64,000 nt of DNA from Corylus avellana (lineage: Eukaryota > Streptophyta > Magnoliopsida > Fagales > Betulaceae), in the NCBI RefSeq assembly GCF_901000735.1, contig NC_081550.1, positions 4,732,669-4,796,668 on the forward strand. Direction: 5' to 3'. Under the pieces are notes generated by a model. The model ran no database searches. It saw nothing but the letters and a program-made list of their open reading frames with translations, and was not told where the DNA came from. The position numbers and the translations under genes were made by a program. Shown here in pieces: positions 1 to 11,100 of this stretch (positions are counted from its first letter, which is position 1; the number at the start of each line of letters is the position of its first letter).

Positions 1-1184
1 ACAGGTATAAATAAGATTTTACAATCAATGTTTTATCAAGCATATGCAAGTAATTAATAAAAAAGTGGGCATTAATTAATATTTTATTTATGATATAAGC
101 CCGCACTTTTACGTAAATTTTGTATCATAATGCATGTTCACGATGTATATCATATAAGAGAGTTTAACTTTGGTCTGGATAATCCTTAAAACCCTAGTTT
201 TAGGGCCTCCAATCCTTAACTGACACAAACAAAAATTCAAAAAATGCACAAAAGTAACATGCACCACACCACATTAGATTTGAGCTCAAATGAGAGAGAG
301 TTTCAGAGAACCTTGTGGTTGGGTGGCCAGACCTAGCCACCTAGTCACATTCTCAGGCAATTCTCCGGTGCTTCTCCGGGTGGCCAAACCCAGTCACCTT
401 CTCCGACGATTCTCCGGCGCCGTGAGCCACCTTTTCAGGCCTTTAGGGTGATAAAATCCCTAAAAGGTTAATTTTTCACCTCTAGGTTTTAGTTTTAAAT
501 CCAAAAAGGGATTTTGAGGCATTAGAAACAGGTTTTGAGGCATTAGAAACGGTTTTTGAAGCGTTAAAAACGGATTTTGGGGCATGAAAAACGAGTTTTA
601 AGGCGAGTTTCGGTGGGTTTTGAGGCGGGTCACTGCTGGCGAGACCCAGGCTAGACCCATGGCGTTGGTCTGGTTGTAGGTCTGCTGGGTCTAGCTACCA
701 AGGGTCTTTTTAGTCTTTTTATTACTTTGATTTGCTGTGCTTGTTCTCATTTTGGTTTTTTGCACTTTTCTTGAAATGATGATGTGTCGCATACTAATTG
801 AGTGCTGTAAAATAGGTGATTTGCAGAAGTTCCGGACCGTAGGGGCTCTCCATATAATATTATAAGATACAACCTTTTAATATTATACAGTAACTTGGGT
901 TTCATTGTATCTTTGGAACTGTCTCGTCTAATTCTCATATTATTTAACAGAGGAGATCGACGAAATACATTCTAAAGAAATCATGGTTGTGATTAAGTCT
1001 TGAAATCCTTAATTTGAAATTCAGTCTTTATATATATATATTCTCTTTTTTCAGTTTATATTTTCCAACACTTGGTGTATAATTATATATGTTGGTCTTG
1101 TTGAAGGATTGGCTCTCAAAGCACATCCTTCTCTCTTAAAAGCCTTCGAGTCCAAGGTTGATCAACAGAAACACATTCAACAAT
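1..1184. repeat. Direct repeat copy 1 (contig A)
   Basis: This stretch reappears almost base for base at 1677-2857. The only length change I see is 3 bases near 671-675. No convincing gene is visible. The last ~75 bases before the transposon junction read in one frame as ALKAHPSLLKAFESKVDQ, which could be a decayed exon, but I do not recognise the family. The repeat ends exactly where a CACTA-type end starts (1185). Near identity suggests the other haplotype of the same locus or a very recent duplication. Confidence 0.85.
511..613. repeat. Degenerate 20-21 bp minisatellite, about 5 units
   Basis: Five consecutive units of 20-21 bases, each built on a TTTTGAGGCATTAGAAAC-like core, degrade progressively from left to right. 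The same array lies in the second repeat copy at 2187-2289. No coding role is visible. Confidence 0.7.
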
Positions 1185-1489
1185 CACTACAAAAAAATAT
1201 GAGTTTTTTGACGTGGCAAACAGTAACTTATGTTTGCCACGTCAAAAACTTTTGACGTGTCTAAGTAAGCACGTCAAAAAAATTTTTGTTGACGTGTCTT
1301 TTTTTACACGTCAAAAGTTTTTTGACGTGTGAAATTCACACGTCAAAAGTTTTTGACGTGTGGAATCGACACGTCAAAAGTTTTTGACGTGTCAACTTGA
1401 CACGTCAAAAAGTTTTGACGTGTAAATTTCACACGTCAAAGTTTTTGACGTGTCAATTCCACACGTCAAAAAACTTTTTTTAATAAAAA
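1185..1489. mobile_element. CACTA (En/Spm-type) transposon end with hairpin array
   Basis: The sequence starts CACTACAAAAAAAT, the terminal signature of CACTA-superfamily DNA transposons. It then holds about eight consecutive short palindromes of the form TTTTGACGTGT, 5-10 bases, ACACGTCAAAA (about 1205-1475). Dense subterminal repeats of this kind are the transposase-binding regions of known CACTA elements. The second repeat copy has the empty site at 2857/2858, so this is an insertion into copy 1. The rest of the element is lost in the assembly gap, so transposase content and length are unknown. Confidence 0.85.
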
Positions 1490-1589
1490 NNNNNNNNNNN
1501 NNNNNNNNNNNNNNNNNNNNNNNNNNNNNNNNNNNNNNNNNNNNNNNNNNNNNNNNNNNNNNNNNNNNNNNNNNNNNNNNNNNNNNNNN
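1490..1589. other. Assembly gap, 100 N (contigs A/B)
   Basis: Exactly 100 N. It lies inside a CACTA element on the left. The right flank resumes shortly before a second copy of the left-hand repeat. Confidence 0.99.
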
Positions 1590-1676
1590 TAGAGTAAATC
1601 TTAACTAATAGGCCAAAAGTTGGCTAGGGATTAAGTAAAGGAAGCGATTGTAACTTGTAAGTAATTTTCCTCACCA

Positions 1677-2857
1677 ACAGGTATAAATAAGATTTTACAA
1701 TCAATGTTTTATCAAGCATATGCAAGTAATTAATAAAAAAGTGGGCATTAATTAATATTTTATTTATGATATAAGCCCGCACTTTTACGTAAATTTTGTA
1801 TCATAATGCATGTTCACGATGTATATCATATAAGAGAGTTTAACTTTGGTCTGGATAATCCTTAAAACCCTAGTTTTAGGGCCTCCAATCCTTAACTGAC
1901 ACAAACAAAAATTCAAAAAATGCACAAAAGTAACATGCACCACACCACATTAGATTTGAGCTCAAATGAGAGAGAGTTTCAGAGAACCTTGTGGTTGGGT
2001 GGCCAGACCTAGCCACCTAGTCACATTCTCAGGCAATTCTCCGGTGCTTCTCCGGGTGGCCAAACCCAGTCACCTTCTCCGACGATTCTCCGGCGCCGTG
2101 AGCCACCTTTTCAGGCCTTTAGGGTGATAAAATCCCTAAAAGGTTAATTTTTCACCTCTAGGTTTTAGTTTTAAATCCAAAAAGGGATTTTGAGGCATTA
2201 GAAACAGGTTTTGAGGCATTAGAAACGGTTTTTGAAGCGTTAAAAACGGATTTTGGGGCATGAAAAACGAGTTTTAAGGCGAGTTTCGGTGGGTTTTGAG
2301 GCGGGTCACTGCTGGCGAGACCCAGGCTAGACCCATGGCGTTGGTCTTGTAGGTCTGCTGGGTCTAGCTACCAAGGGTCTTTTTAGTCTTTTTATTACTT
2401 TGATTTGCTGTGCTTGTTCTCATTTTGGTTTTTTGCACTTTTCTTGAAATGATGATGTGTCGCATACTAATTGAGTGCTGTAAAATAGGTGATTTGCAGA
2501 AGTTCCGGACCGTAGGGGCTCTCCATATAATATTATAAGATACAACCTTTTAATATTATACAGTAACTTGGGTTTCATTGTATCTTTGGAACTGTCTCGT
2601 CTAATTCTCATATTATTTAACAGAGGAGATCGACGAAATACATTCTAAAGAAATCATGGTTGTGATTAAGTCTTGAAATCCTTAATTTGAAATTCAGTCT
2701 TTATATATATATATTCTCTTTTTTCAGTTTATATTTTCCAACACTTGGTGTATAATTATATATGTTGGTCTTGTTGAAGGATTGGCTCTCAAAGCACATC
2801 CTTCTCTCTTAAAAGCCTTCGAGTCCAAGGTTGATCAACAGAAACACATTCAACAAT
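1677..2857. repeat. Direct repeat copy 2 (contig B), without the CACTA insertion
   Basis: Near-identical to 1-1184. Here the sequence runs on without interruption through CAACAATGTAGAAAA at 2851-2865, giving the pre-insertion (empty) site of the CACTA element seen in copy 1. Confidence 0.85.
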
Positions 2858-2993
2858 GTAGAAAATTAATAACAGAAACAAACGAGCACATTCCTGACAA
2901 AAGTGGTGAAACACGCACACTTCTAAACAAGAAAGGGTATATAATTATTCGACAGGAAGAAACATAAGCCCAAAATAGTGTTGAACGCTATCC

Positions 2994-3622
2994 TTAAGGC
3001 TTGGTAACAAGACCAGCTTTAAGATGTTGAATGCTGGCAACGTCGGTCTTGAAGGACAAAGCCAAGACATTGTCGGCAATGCTAGTGTTGAACAAAGTGT
3101 TGGGAATCGAAACAAGTCCAGCATTTGCACTTCCGAAAGCCGAAACTGCTACCGCAGATGCATTCGCGGCAGCGTTGTATTGAAAGCGCACAAGACCCTT
3201 TGGAAACACAAACAAATCACCTGTTTGTAGTGTCTGATTAAACAACTTGTTGGTCGTGTCAAGGAACCCCACTTGAAGGGTAGCATCAATAAGGAAAAGA
3301 AGCTCAGCGGAGCGGGGATGGGTGTGGGGTGGGTTGTGGTGCCAGCTGGGAATTCAAGGACAGCAATGGAAACACTCTGACCTCCAAGAGCTGGAAATTC
3401 AATAAAACTTGCTTTCGATAGCTTAAAGGTTGTGGGAGGGCTTGCTCCTATAAGTGAACGCAAGCCAGTAAATGTGAAGAAATTTGCGTCGGGTGTGAAA
3501 TTTGGAGGGTGTATATAATCGACGAGGATGTCTGAATCTCCGGATGTTGTTTTCCTGATGGCAAATGAGAAAATTAGTACTAGTGAGAAGAATTTCATGG
3601 CGGCGAAAGTTTTCGAGGCCAT
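2994..3622 (-). pseudogene. Germin-like protein (cupin), frameshifted
   Basis: The ATG at 3622 opens a frame with a signal-peptide-like N-terminus and a germin cupin sequence (FTFTGLRSLIGA, SIAVLEFPAGTT). The frame breaks near 3333, where one T is missing compared with the intact paralogue at 40744-41358; the cupin resumes in another frame to the stop at 2994. The break falls just before germin box 1 (HxH...E). The histidine of germin box 2 is also changed: GLVRFQYN here against GLVHFQYN in the intact gene, removing a metal ligand. Two independent lesions argue for a real pseudogene rather than a single base-call error. An intact copy would be a secreted cell-wall cupin, in this family typically manganese-binding with superoxide dismutase or oxalate oxidase-like activity. 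The promoter TATA box is still present. Confidence 0.88.
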
Positions 3623-3709
3623 GGAAGAGAATTTGAGGTGGTATATATGGGATTTTAGAGATTGTTTATTTGGTGGAATGAGGGGTGGTTAGGCTTATAA
3701 GAAAGGCTC

Positions 3710-3717
3710 TATTTATA
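3710..3717 (-). promoter_or_regulatory. TATA box of the broken germin-like gene
   Basis: TATAAATA on the minus strand, about 90 bases upstream of the ATG at 3622. The intact paralogue has the same box at nearly the same distance (41444-41451). Confidence 0.6.
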
Positions 3718-4216
3718 GGGTGTTGTCCATATAGAATTAAAGGAAAGACAATCGTGGGTGTGCAAATTACATAGTCAATCTTCTTGTGGATTCATTTGGG
3801 TGGTACAAGACACCAAGAAAGTACCAAGTTTTGCTTAATAATTAAGCTATTTTTTGTGATGATTTCATCACACAATTAGTGTAACGAGGTTATTGGTGCT
3901 ATTTGTATTTTAGTCTCTTATCATGGACCTGCAGTCTTGTTAATTTGAATTAACATTTGGGGGTGTTGGCGTTGCTATAGTCGTTTTCCAGTGTATGACT
4001 TTTTTCTCTTTGTTTTTTTTTTTGTTTTTGTTTTTTTTTTTTTTTGTTGATGATTCTCGGAAAATGGTCAATCTGGCATAGAAAGGGAATAAACTCAATT
4101 GAGAACACAGGCCTGCATCTTGGAGGAACATTGGGCTAAATACTCTTTTGGGGTCTTCTTATTGGAATTATATATATATATATATATATGGACGGCTTCC
4201 TATTACACTCCAATTA
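3718..4216. other. Intergenic, no gene seen
   Basis: This stretch contains a poly-T tract near 4011-4046 and a TA dinucleotide run near 4170-4190. I see no coding signal; the lysine-rich minus-strand frame around 3940-4131 comes from the poly-T tract. Confidence 0.6.
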
Positions 4217-4499
4217 AGGCTTTGTTTGGCAAAACTTTTTTCCATAGACGTACACTTTAGTTGATGTAGATTGATGTGGAAAAAAAGTAAGAATATTTGA
4301 TATAAAAAAAGTGAAAAAGTGATATGAAAAAGTAAAAAAATTTTGTTTTAGTAGTAATTTTTTTTATTTGAATAATAATAAAAACTGAATGATGTGATAT
4401 AAAAAGTGAAAAAAGTTAGACTGTTTTGATATTAATTTTTTTGAAAAATGGTGATAAATAGTAACAAAGGAAAAGGAAAGGCTTTACCAAACAAAGCCT
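4217..4499. mobile_element. MITE with GGCTTTGTTTGG ends (Tourist/PIF-like)
   Basis: About 283 bases bounded by a 16-base terminal inverted repeat with one mismatch (AGGCTTTGTTTGGCAA on the left; the right end reads TTACCAAACAAAGCCT). The AT-rich interior includes TTATTTGAATAATAATAAAA, which recurs in the related elements near 12028-12309 and 26160-26453. There is no coding capacity. A 3-base TAA/TAG-like flank would fit a PIF/Harbinger MITE, but the target duplication is not clean. Confidence 0.65.
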
Positions 4500-4599
4500 A
4501 GAGTTTAACTCCAACTTACTTCCTGCCAACACTTGCAACAAATTAGTTTTTTAACTTTTTTTCTTTCTGTTTTTGGGTAATATGAAAATTTGATTGCTT

Positions 4600-4680
4600 C
4601 TAGTGGCGGATACAAGTGGGGGCGGGCAGGCCCTGGAAAAGTCCTGAAAAAAAAAAAAAAAAAAAAAATTATGCCCATAT
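4600..4680. repeat. Dispersed GTGGCGGA-type repeat fragment
   Basis: A short piece containing TAGTGGCGGATACAAG, a GC-rich stretch, poly-A and TTATGCCCATATAATTTTTG. A similar motif set occurs near 35383-35480. It is probably a transposon fragment of unassigned family. Confidence 0.4.
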
Positions 4681-4750
4681 AATTTTTGAGATTTTTAAGC
4701 CTTAGTCGTTATTATTTCTCCTTCAACTCCTACTCTTCTTCCTTATTCTT

Positions 4751-6425
4751 CTATGGGATGGAGCAATCCCCAATGATCTTAGTTGCTTATATATATCTCC
4801 ACTTCATTCGTTGAACCTTTATATGTGGGAACAAATTTACGAGAATACCGGATAGTGTCGGTCAACTTTCTCATCTTTATGAACTTTTCTTGGATGATTG
4901 TAGTTGGCTTCAACTATTGCTGAAGCTTCCATTGGGATTCAAATACTTGGGTGTAAAACATTGTCCATCACTGGAGGAACAAAATCATCTCCAGTCCATT
5001 ATGGACTGGAAAATATTCAGTTTATAGTTATGATTTTTTTTTTTTCAGAAATCCAATGTCCAAAAATGAAACACATATCCCACTAATTAAAATAATAATA
5101 AAATATTATTTTAAATTAAAAAAAAAATTAATAAAAAATAAGCAGTGGGCGGGAGTGGCTGGCCGTTCCCCATAGTAGTGGCTTTGAACCACCCTTACCG
5201 AAATGGCCGTAAGACCGTGAAACCTCCCCTGGTGGGTCAAACCACTCTTTAGGCCATGGTGGTTCGCCACCGGGCCTACTAATAGTGGGTTCGCCACCCC
5301 TTAACTGAAACAGGGTGGTCAAGCCACCATAGGGGTGGTGTGCCATCCCACTTCTTTTTTCTTATTTTTTATTAATTTTTTTTTAAATTTAAAATAATAT
5401 TTTATTATTATTTTTATTAATGGGATATGTGTCCTATTTGTGGTCATAAGATTTCTGAAAAGAAATTCTAGCCATAAACTAAATATTTTCCTGTACATAA
5501 TGGACTGGAGATGATCTTGTTCTATCACTGGAGATGTTTTATAACCAAATGGAGATGTGGCCTTCAAACGAAAAATTAAGGAGCATTGATTGCTCTTTTG
5601 TGGCCGCTTATATTGATTATGATGGCAAACCCTTCAAGATCCTCCATATGCATCCACGAGGCCCTTTATGGATTAACAGCAATGTGAGTCTCTTACTCTC
5701 CTTCTTCAACACACATGTATGATGTATAGTACTTTTGGCTGATTTAACATCTTTCTCTTTTACAGAGTCAAAGTTTCTTTTCATAGTACTATCGTAGCAT
5801 GTGGCCCTGCGCTTGTGGGATATGGAATCCCAGAGTGGTTCAACCATAAAAGCAGGAATTCGTTTGGAAGAATTCAAATGCATACAGATTTGGGCTCAGA
5901 TGAGTGGAAGGGTTATGCTCTTTTTATTGTTTATCAAGTTCACGAGCCTGACAGTTACCCAAAAAAGAGAAGAAAACTAAAAGTTAATGAGAATGGGAAT
6001 TCGAATTCTACAACATTTGATGGCGGCAATCCTAATTTTCCCTACTTTGTTTGTCAATTTCAAGACAATGAAGTTGATATTGGAAAACCCTTAGTCCTTT
6101 GTGTCCCTGGAGCCCCTTGTGTTGGGCCAAATGGATTTTGGGTGTATATACCGAGTGGTTCCGGAGAAGAGCGATGAATAGTTTGGGTGGATGGGGCAAC
6201 CTTGAGGCTTCAATTACAACAGGCAGCCTGAATGTTGAGCTAAAGAAGTGTGGGGCGCGTTTAGTACGTGATAAGCATGATGCATTTGAGTTCTACAAAA
6301 TTCTGAACACCATTTCTCCACGTGATTTGGATTTAGAAAGTTACGAGAATCTTTGTTTTCATTTGGACGATGGTAGGCTTGGTCTCATGGTGGATGGCCC
6401 TATTAAAGGAAATCTAATGTTGTAG
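4751..6425 (+). pseudogene. TNL resistance gene 3' fragment (LRR + C-JID), interrupted
   Basis: The left part (4751-4975) matches the last LRRs of the TNLs in this window (CLS...GNKFTRIP, LPKLPLG...NCPSL). The match resumes at 5524 with MFYNQMEMWPSNEKLRSIDC and the exon end at 5683 (GTGAGT donor). After an intron come the post-LRR C-JID motifs (GIPEWFNHKS, CVGPNGFWVYIP). A foldback element (4976-5523) sits inside the LRR exon with a 9-bp target duplication. The C-JID is broken by a second lesion: the frame changes just after FWVYIP (about 6150-6180), so LEASITTGSLNVE continues in another frame. TIR, NB-ARC and the first LRRs are absent. Contig E repeats this fragment (19689-20590). Confidence 0.88.
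4976..5523. mobile_element. Mutator-like foldback MITE inserted in an LRR exon
   Basis: 548 bases with long terminal inverted repeats of ~150 bases: the left starts GGAACAAAATCATCTCC, the reverse of the right end AGAACAAGATCATCTCC. Flanking direct repeats ATCACTGGA at 4967-4975 and 5524-5532 form a 9-bp target duplication, as expected for Mutator-superfamily insertions. The centre (about 5145-5347) is GC-rich with GGTGG/CCACC palindromes. It encodes no transposase, so it is non-autonomous. Contig E contains its right third (19513-19688). Confidence 0.88.
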
Positions 6426-6989
6426 CATGTGGGTCAATTGGGTCGCTTGCATGTTGGTCGAATCAATGCAATCCAATGACGAGGTATAATTTCATCAATT
6501 GAGGATGAATCAGCGAACAATAGCGTAGATAGACCATCAGTGCAATAGGATTAATGCAAGCTCTACAGCTGAGAAAGAAAACAACGATGCTCTCTTTCTC
6601 ACCCTTCCTCGTTTGCATGCCTGAATCACCTGCCTGTCACCCTGACACCCATGCCAACATCATCCTCTGCTCTCGCGTCACCACCAAAAGAAACTTTGGT
6701 GGCAATATTTGGTTTCATTACATTTTCCAGGTAATTTGGTTGCTTGTCACCTCTAGAAAGTTCTAGCAAAAGTAGAATAATGAAGAAGCCATATATGATT
6801 TTGATAAATTTGCATTATCATAATATTGGTTGTTTGTGCCAGAGATGTTTACATTGGCATCTTCGGTGTTTGTAGTGGGTGTCATCATATATGCTTATAG
6901 GACCACTAAGTCTCCACACAGACAGGCTACTCTTTCCCACTTCTATTTTCATGCCATTTTTGGTTTAATTTCTCATCCATTGTTTTTGT

Positions 6990-7539
6990 TTTGGAGCCAA
7001 TTTGGATTGGGCACTATGCCCCTGCACTAGTGTACTGGTGGATGACCCAGAAGTGGTTCCCTTATTGTTCTATCTTGCAAAGACACCCTATTCTTTTTAA
7101 CAAACGTGATGTAGAAACCATCCAGAAAATGTCACAAGTGCCAATGCCTGATGAGGTAAAGCTTCCCCTTTACTTGTTTAGTGACGGTTTATGGCCAGTT
7201 ATGACAAAATCAGGTGTTTTTGTGTATACAGCATAAGGCAAGACAACAAGGGGTCTACGAATCCCTGCATAGAGACATAATAGTGCATTTTGGGAACTGG
7301 GAATTCGACCCAATGGAGCTTAAAAATCCATACCCTAACAATTAGGCCTCTGTTCATCTCTGGCATGGACATGAAGATAACTTGTGCCGTTTGAAATGCA
7401 GCGATATTTGGTGAAGAAGCTCCCCTGGATCAGGTATCATGAGGTTCCTGATGGAGGGCATCTAATGATTCACGAGAGTGGTTTGTGTGAGGCTATGTTC
7501 GGAGAACTCTTGCTTGGAGTAGAACCCTCTCTCATATAA
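6990..7539 (+). pseudogene. Alpha/beta-hydrolase 3' pseudogene
   Basis: Pieces of one plant alpha/beta-hydrolase superfamily C-terminus appear in changing frames: GHYAPALVYWWMTQKWFP, then QGVYESLHRDIIVHFGNWEF, then VHLWHGHEDN, then MQRYLVKKLPWIRYHEVPDG, GGHLMIHESG and the stop at 7537-7539. The acid (HGHED) and histidine (GGHLMIHE) parts of the catalytic triad are recognisable. The nucleophile-elbow region is missing or unrecognisable. Frame changes near 7232 and 7385 make the copy non-functional. Homology may extend left to about 6835. Its likely parent is a cytosolic or chloroplast esterase-like hydrolase, but the substrate cannot be inferred. A second copy lies at 21155-21704. Confidence 0.75.
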
Positions 7540-8094
7540 GCCTGCTATAAAGAAATATGCTTGTATTGGTATAATGCCCATATGATATGGCCAATAAAAT
7601 TCAAGTAAAATGATTTGTTTGTTTATTTATTTTAGCTTAATAATTTTATGTCATATATTCAACCTTTTGTAAAAAAGTTACTTTCATCGACATTAGGAAA
7701 CACAACTCCAAGAAAAGGGTTAGTAACACCTAAAAAAAAAGAAAAAAAGAAGGGCATTTCTTTTTATTTAACAAATCATTAGGAGTCCTGTAACATGGGT
7801 TTGTTCTTTAAAAAAGAATGGGCAGTTCCTTTAATCCCAAGTCTATTTTTAAGTTTGCATTGGATACCCTGTTCAGAATTGGGTGGAATAACGAGCACAA
7901 TAACTTGGCTCACAAAGATGAGGGGGAGTACTTGAGCACTCTTAGAATCAATGAGTTTTTCAATATCTCGGAAGATAAAGAGCTTTTTTAATAATTATTT
8001 TCAATTTGGCCCAAAAAAAAAAAAAAAAAAAAAACCCTATTTTTTCAATATGTAACAATAGTAATTAATGAAGACCTTTTGGTTTTTTAAATTC
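7540..8094. other. Intergenic with a dispersed repeat
   Basis: AT-rich with A tracts. The part from about 7780 (AGTTCCTTTAATCCCAAG ... TTTTTCAATATCTCGGAAG) recurs at about 21950-22170 and 25400-25540 with roughly 10% divergence. No coding frame was found. Confidence 0.6.
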
Positions 8095-8194
8095 NNNNNN
8101 NNNNNNNNNNNNNNNNNNNNNNNNNNNNNNNNNNNNNNNNNNNNNNNNNNNNNNNNNNNNNNNNNNNNNNNNNNNNNNNNNNNNNNNNNNNNNN
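8095..8194. other. Assembly gap, 100 N (contigs B/C)
   Basis: Exactly 100 N. The right flank starts in the middle of an LRR exon read on the minus strand. Confidence 0.99.
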
Positions 8195-11100
8195 AAGCTG
8201 TTTGCAACGTCCTAGATGCAACTCTTTAAGCCATGTTAGACATCCAATGGACGGGTGGACCTTGGACAAATTTGTACAACCATCAAGCTCTAGTTTCTCA
8301 AGATTTGGGACTCCGCTCAAATCTGGTGTCTCGATCAAGTTTTCAGAATCCCTTAGGTCAATGTGTTTCAATTTTTTAAAACTCTGTTATAGACCATTAA
8401 ATAGTTAGATAAAATGAGTAAGAGTGAAAGGACTAAGAAGAACAAGAATAAATTAAATATGCATAAGCCAAAATCTTACCTTCTTTCCAATCCACAATTT
8501 CTCGATGCAGCTGCCAGGCATTTTGAGCACAACAAGATTGTCGAATTGGAAATTTTCCAGCAAGGATTTGAAAGGATATCCCCAAAATTCTATGATGCAT
8601 AACTCATTGCACATGAAATTCGAAGGATTTCCATGCCATTCCAGATTAGTGTTGTGTAAATCTATGTCGCTAATCTCAAGCATTTTCAAATTTTTCATCT
8701 TTGAGAAGGCTTCAACATCTATTCGCTCTTTTTTCTGTAAAGGCAATTTTAGGACAATGCCTCTAACCACATCAGTTCCCTAATAACCAACAAAAATTAA
8801 ATTAGTAAGTATGATGAAAATATTTGACAAATACTTAGAAGAATCAGTATCAAAAATGTACTTCTCTATGTTTGTGTCAAGACTAACCACTTACACTATC
8901 ATTTTTCAATACTCTAATGACATCCTCTTCACGCCACAATCTACTGGGTAATTTGCCAAGCTTCGCAGACTCATCATGAACTATTTTTTGACCCAATTTT
9001 TGTAACAAATCATGCATCCCCAATCTTCCGCTCTCTGAGATGGTTATAAGAGATTTCTCCACAAGAACATCCAAATTGATGTTCGGATAGCAACCCAAAG
9101 CTTCTAGTTTGTATATGACTTCTTTTTTGAATTCTCCATTGAAGAAACATGCAATATCTAAAAACAAATTTTGCTGCGAATTCTCTAATTCATGATAACT
9201 TATTTTTAGTCTATCCAAAATTTCTGCATTGGGATTTTCTCTTAGTAAATCCCTGACACTCTCCAATTTTTTCAATTCTCTACCACGCGATAATTTACCA
9301 AAAACATTAATAGCTAAAGGAAGGCCATTAGCGTAATTCACAATTTCCTCAGACAATTGCTCAAATTTTTTTTCAGGATGGGGTTTCTTGAAGGCTTTCA
9401 AACTAAAGAGTTTTAAAGCTTCAGCATGATTCAGCACCTTAACCTCATAGATCTTATCCACATATTCGCTCAGCAAATGTTGATCCCTGCTTGTTATAAT
9501 GATTCTACTCCCTTGACCAAACCAATCATGTCTCTTTGCTAATGCTTCTAGTTTTTCTCCATCCACATCGTCAAGAATAATAAAAATCTTTTGAGTACGT
9601 AGTCTGCTCCTTATCTCTTTGCTTGGATTGCAAATATCTATTTCTCTTTCCTTTAGGATATGAGAAATAAGATGTTTTTGTAGATCAACTAGACTAAGAG
9701 ATCTAGTTTCTTCAATAAAGCAACTAGCATCAAATTTATGAGAAACTTCTTCATAAATGGCTTTTGACAGAGTTGTTTTGCCAATTCCTCCCATCCCCCA
9801 AATCCCTAAAAAGCGAACTTCATCCAATTCTATTCTAAGTAAGGCCATAATTTCCTCCACACGGGGTTTTATTCCAACAAATTCCTCGGAAACAAATGAG
9901 AAGTTAGAAGTTCTCAATCCATCAGATATACTATTACAAATTTCTTTGATAACGTTTGATTCGTACCTGTAAGAAAGATAGATCAGCTATAGCCATAGAG
10001 AGAAAAAAACTCAGAATAAGTTACAATGTTAGGCTGCATTCATCAGAGAAACGAAAATTATTAATTTATGATGTAGCACCATAATTAAGGTTTGATTTGC
10101 TCTGTTCATCATGCGGTCTAATAAAAAACCATGTTTTATCACCTGACTATAAAACTTCAATGGTTTGAGAGTGTGCCTAATATACTAGGTCCTTTAATTA
10201 TTAGTATGCTTCTTGCATTCCCTTTTTCATAGTCATTTTTTTTTTCTTTAATCTTCACAATTATAAGATAAAGATATCACAAATAGACCAATTAAATATA
10301 TTTACTACATAATGCTCTGCTTCTGTTAATTGAAGCAATTCTGCACGAAATTTAAATTTGTGAGCTAAAATGAACAAAGACTTGGTGTAATGGTCATGGT
10401 TGTGGATGGTTAATTAGAAATGGCAATAGCATTTTAATCCAATATTATTTATGGATTTCAACTCCCCCCAATATTGTTTATTCATAAGATGTACGTAATT
10501 TGAACATGTTATATGTGATTTTTAATTCTTTTTGTGATAAATTTCTTTATTATGTTAATTTTAGCCTCATCACATTGTTAGAATATAATATTTTTCGTAT
10601 ATTTCATATTTGGTTGATATTGAAATATTCTTTATTTAAGGGTGTATTCTAATCAAATATTGGAATTGTAATAAAAAATCAAAAATCTAAATCATTTTTA
10701 TTTTTTTAACTTCTTCATATCATCGTTGCTTGTGGTACTTTTCTATGGTGTAGGCAAAAATTAAAAATTTCCCGATGTCCAAACAAACTGAAAGTTGGTG
10801 TCATTCTGTTGGAGTAGGAAATTAAATAAAATTTCGCATGTTAATCCATGGGAGAGTCCGCCAAATTTTAGTGTAGTAAATCATGATGAAGATACAAATT
10901 TAGAACAAAATTTGATTATTTTGCAGAAATTTTCAACTTATTCATGTTCACGCTGAAAGAAGAAAAGATTTTAATGTTACCTATCGCTATCATTACGTAG
11001 ATGCCATCCGGACATGTTGCTCACTTCTCTCAAAGCAGCTCTCCACTTTGACATCATCTGAATGTCAACCTTGGGATCTTTTTCATGCCCATCAAAAGCT

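Noticed and set aside
747..938. 63-codon minus-strand frame repeated at 2420-2611
   Set aside because: It is kept in both places only because the DNA is near-identical. Low-complexity composition, no domain, and it overlaps no promoter or splice pattern.
1205..1475. Regular palindromic repeats that superficially resemble a CRISPR array
   Set aside because: The spacers are only 5-10 bases, the sequence starts with a CACTA terminal motif and the organism is a plant. Transposon subterminal repeats explain it.
3940..4131. Lysine-rich minus-strand frame
   Set aside because: Produced by a poly-T tract and its flanks.
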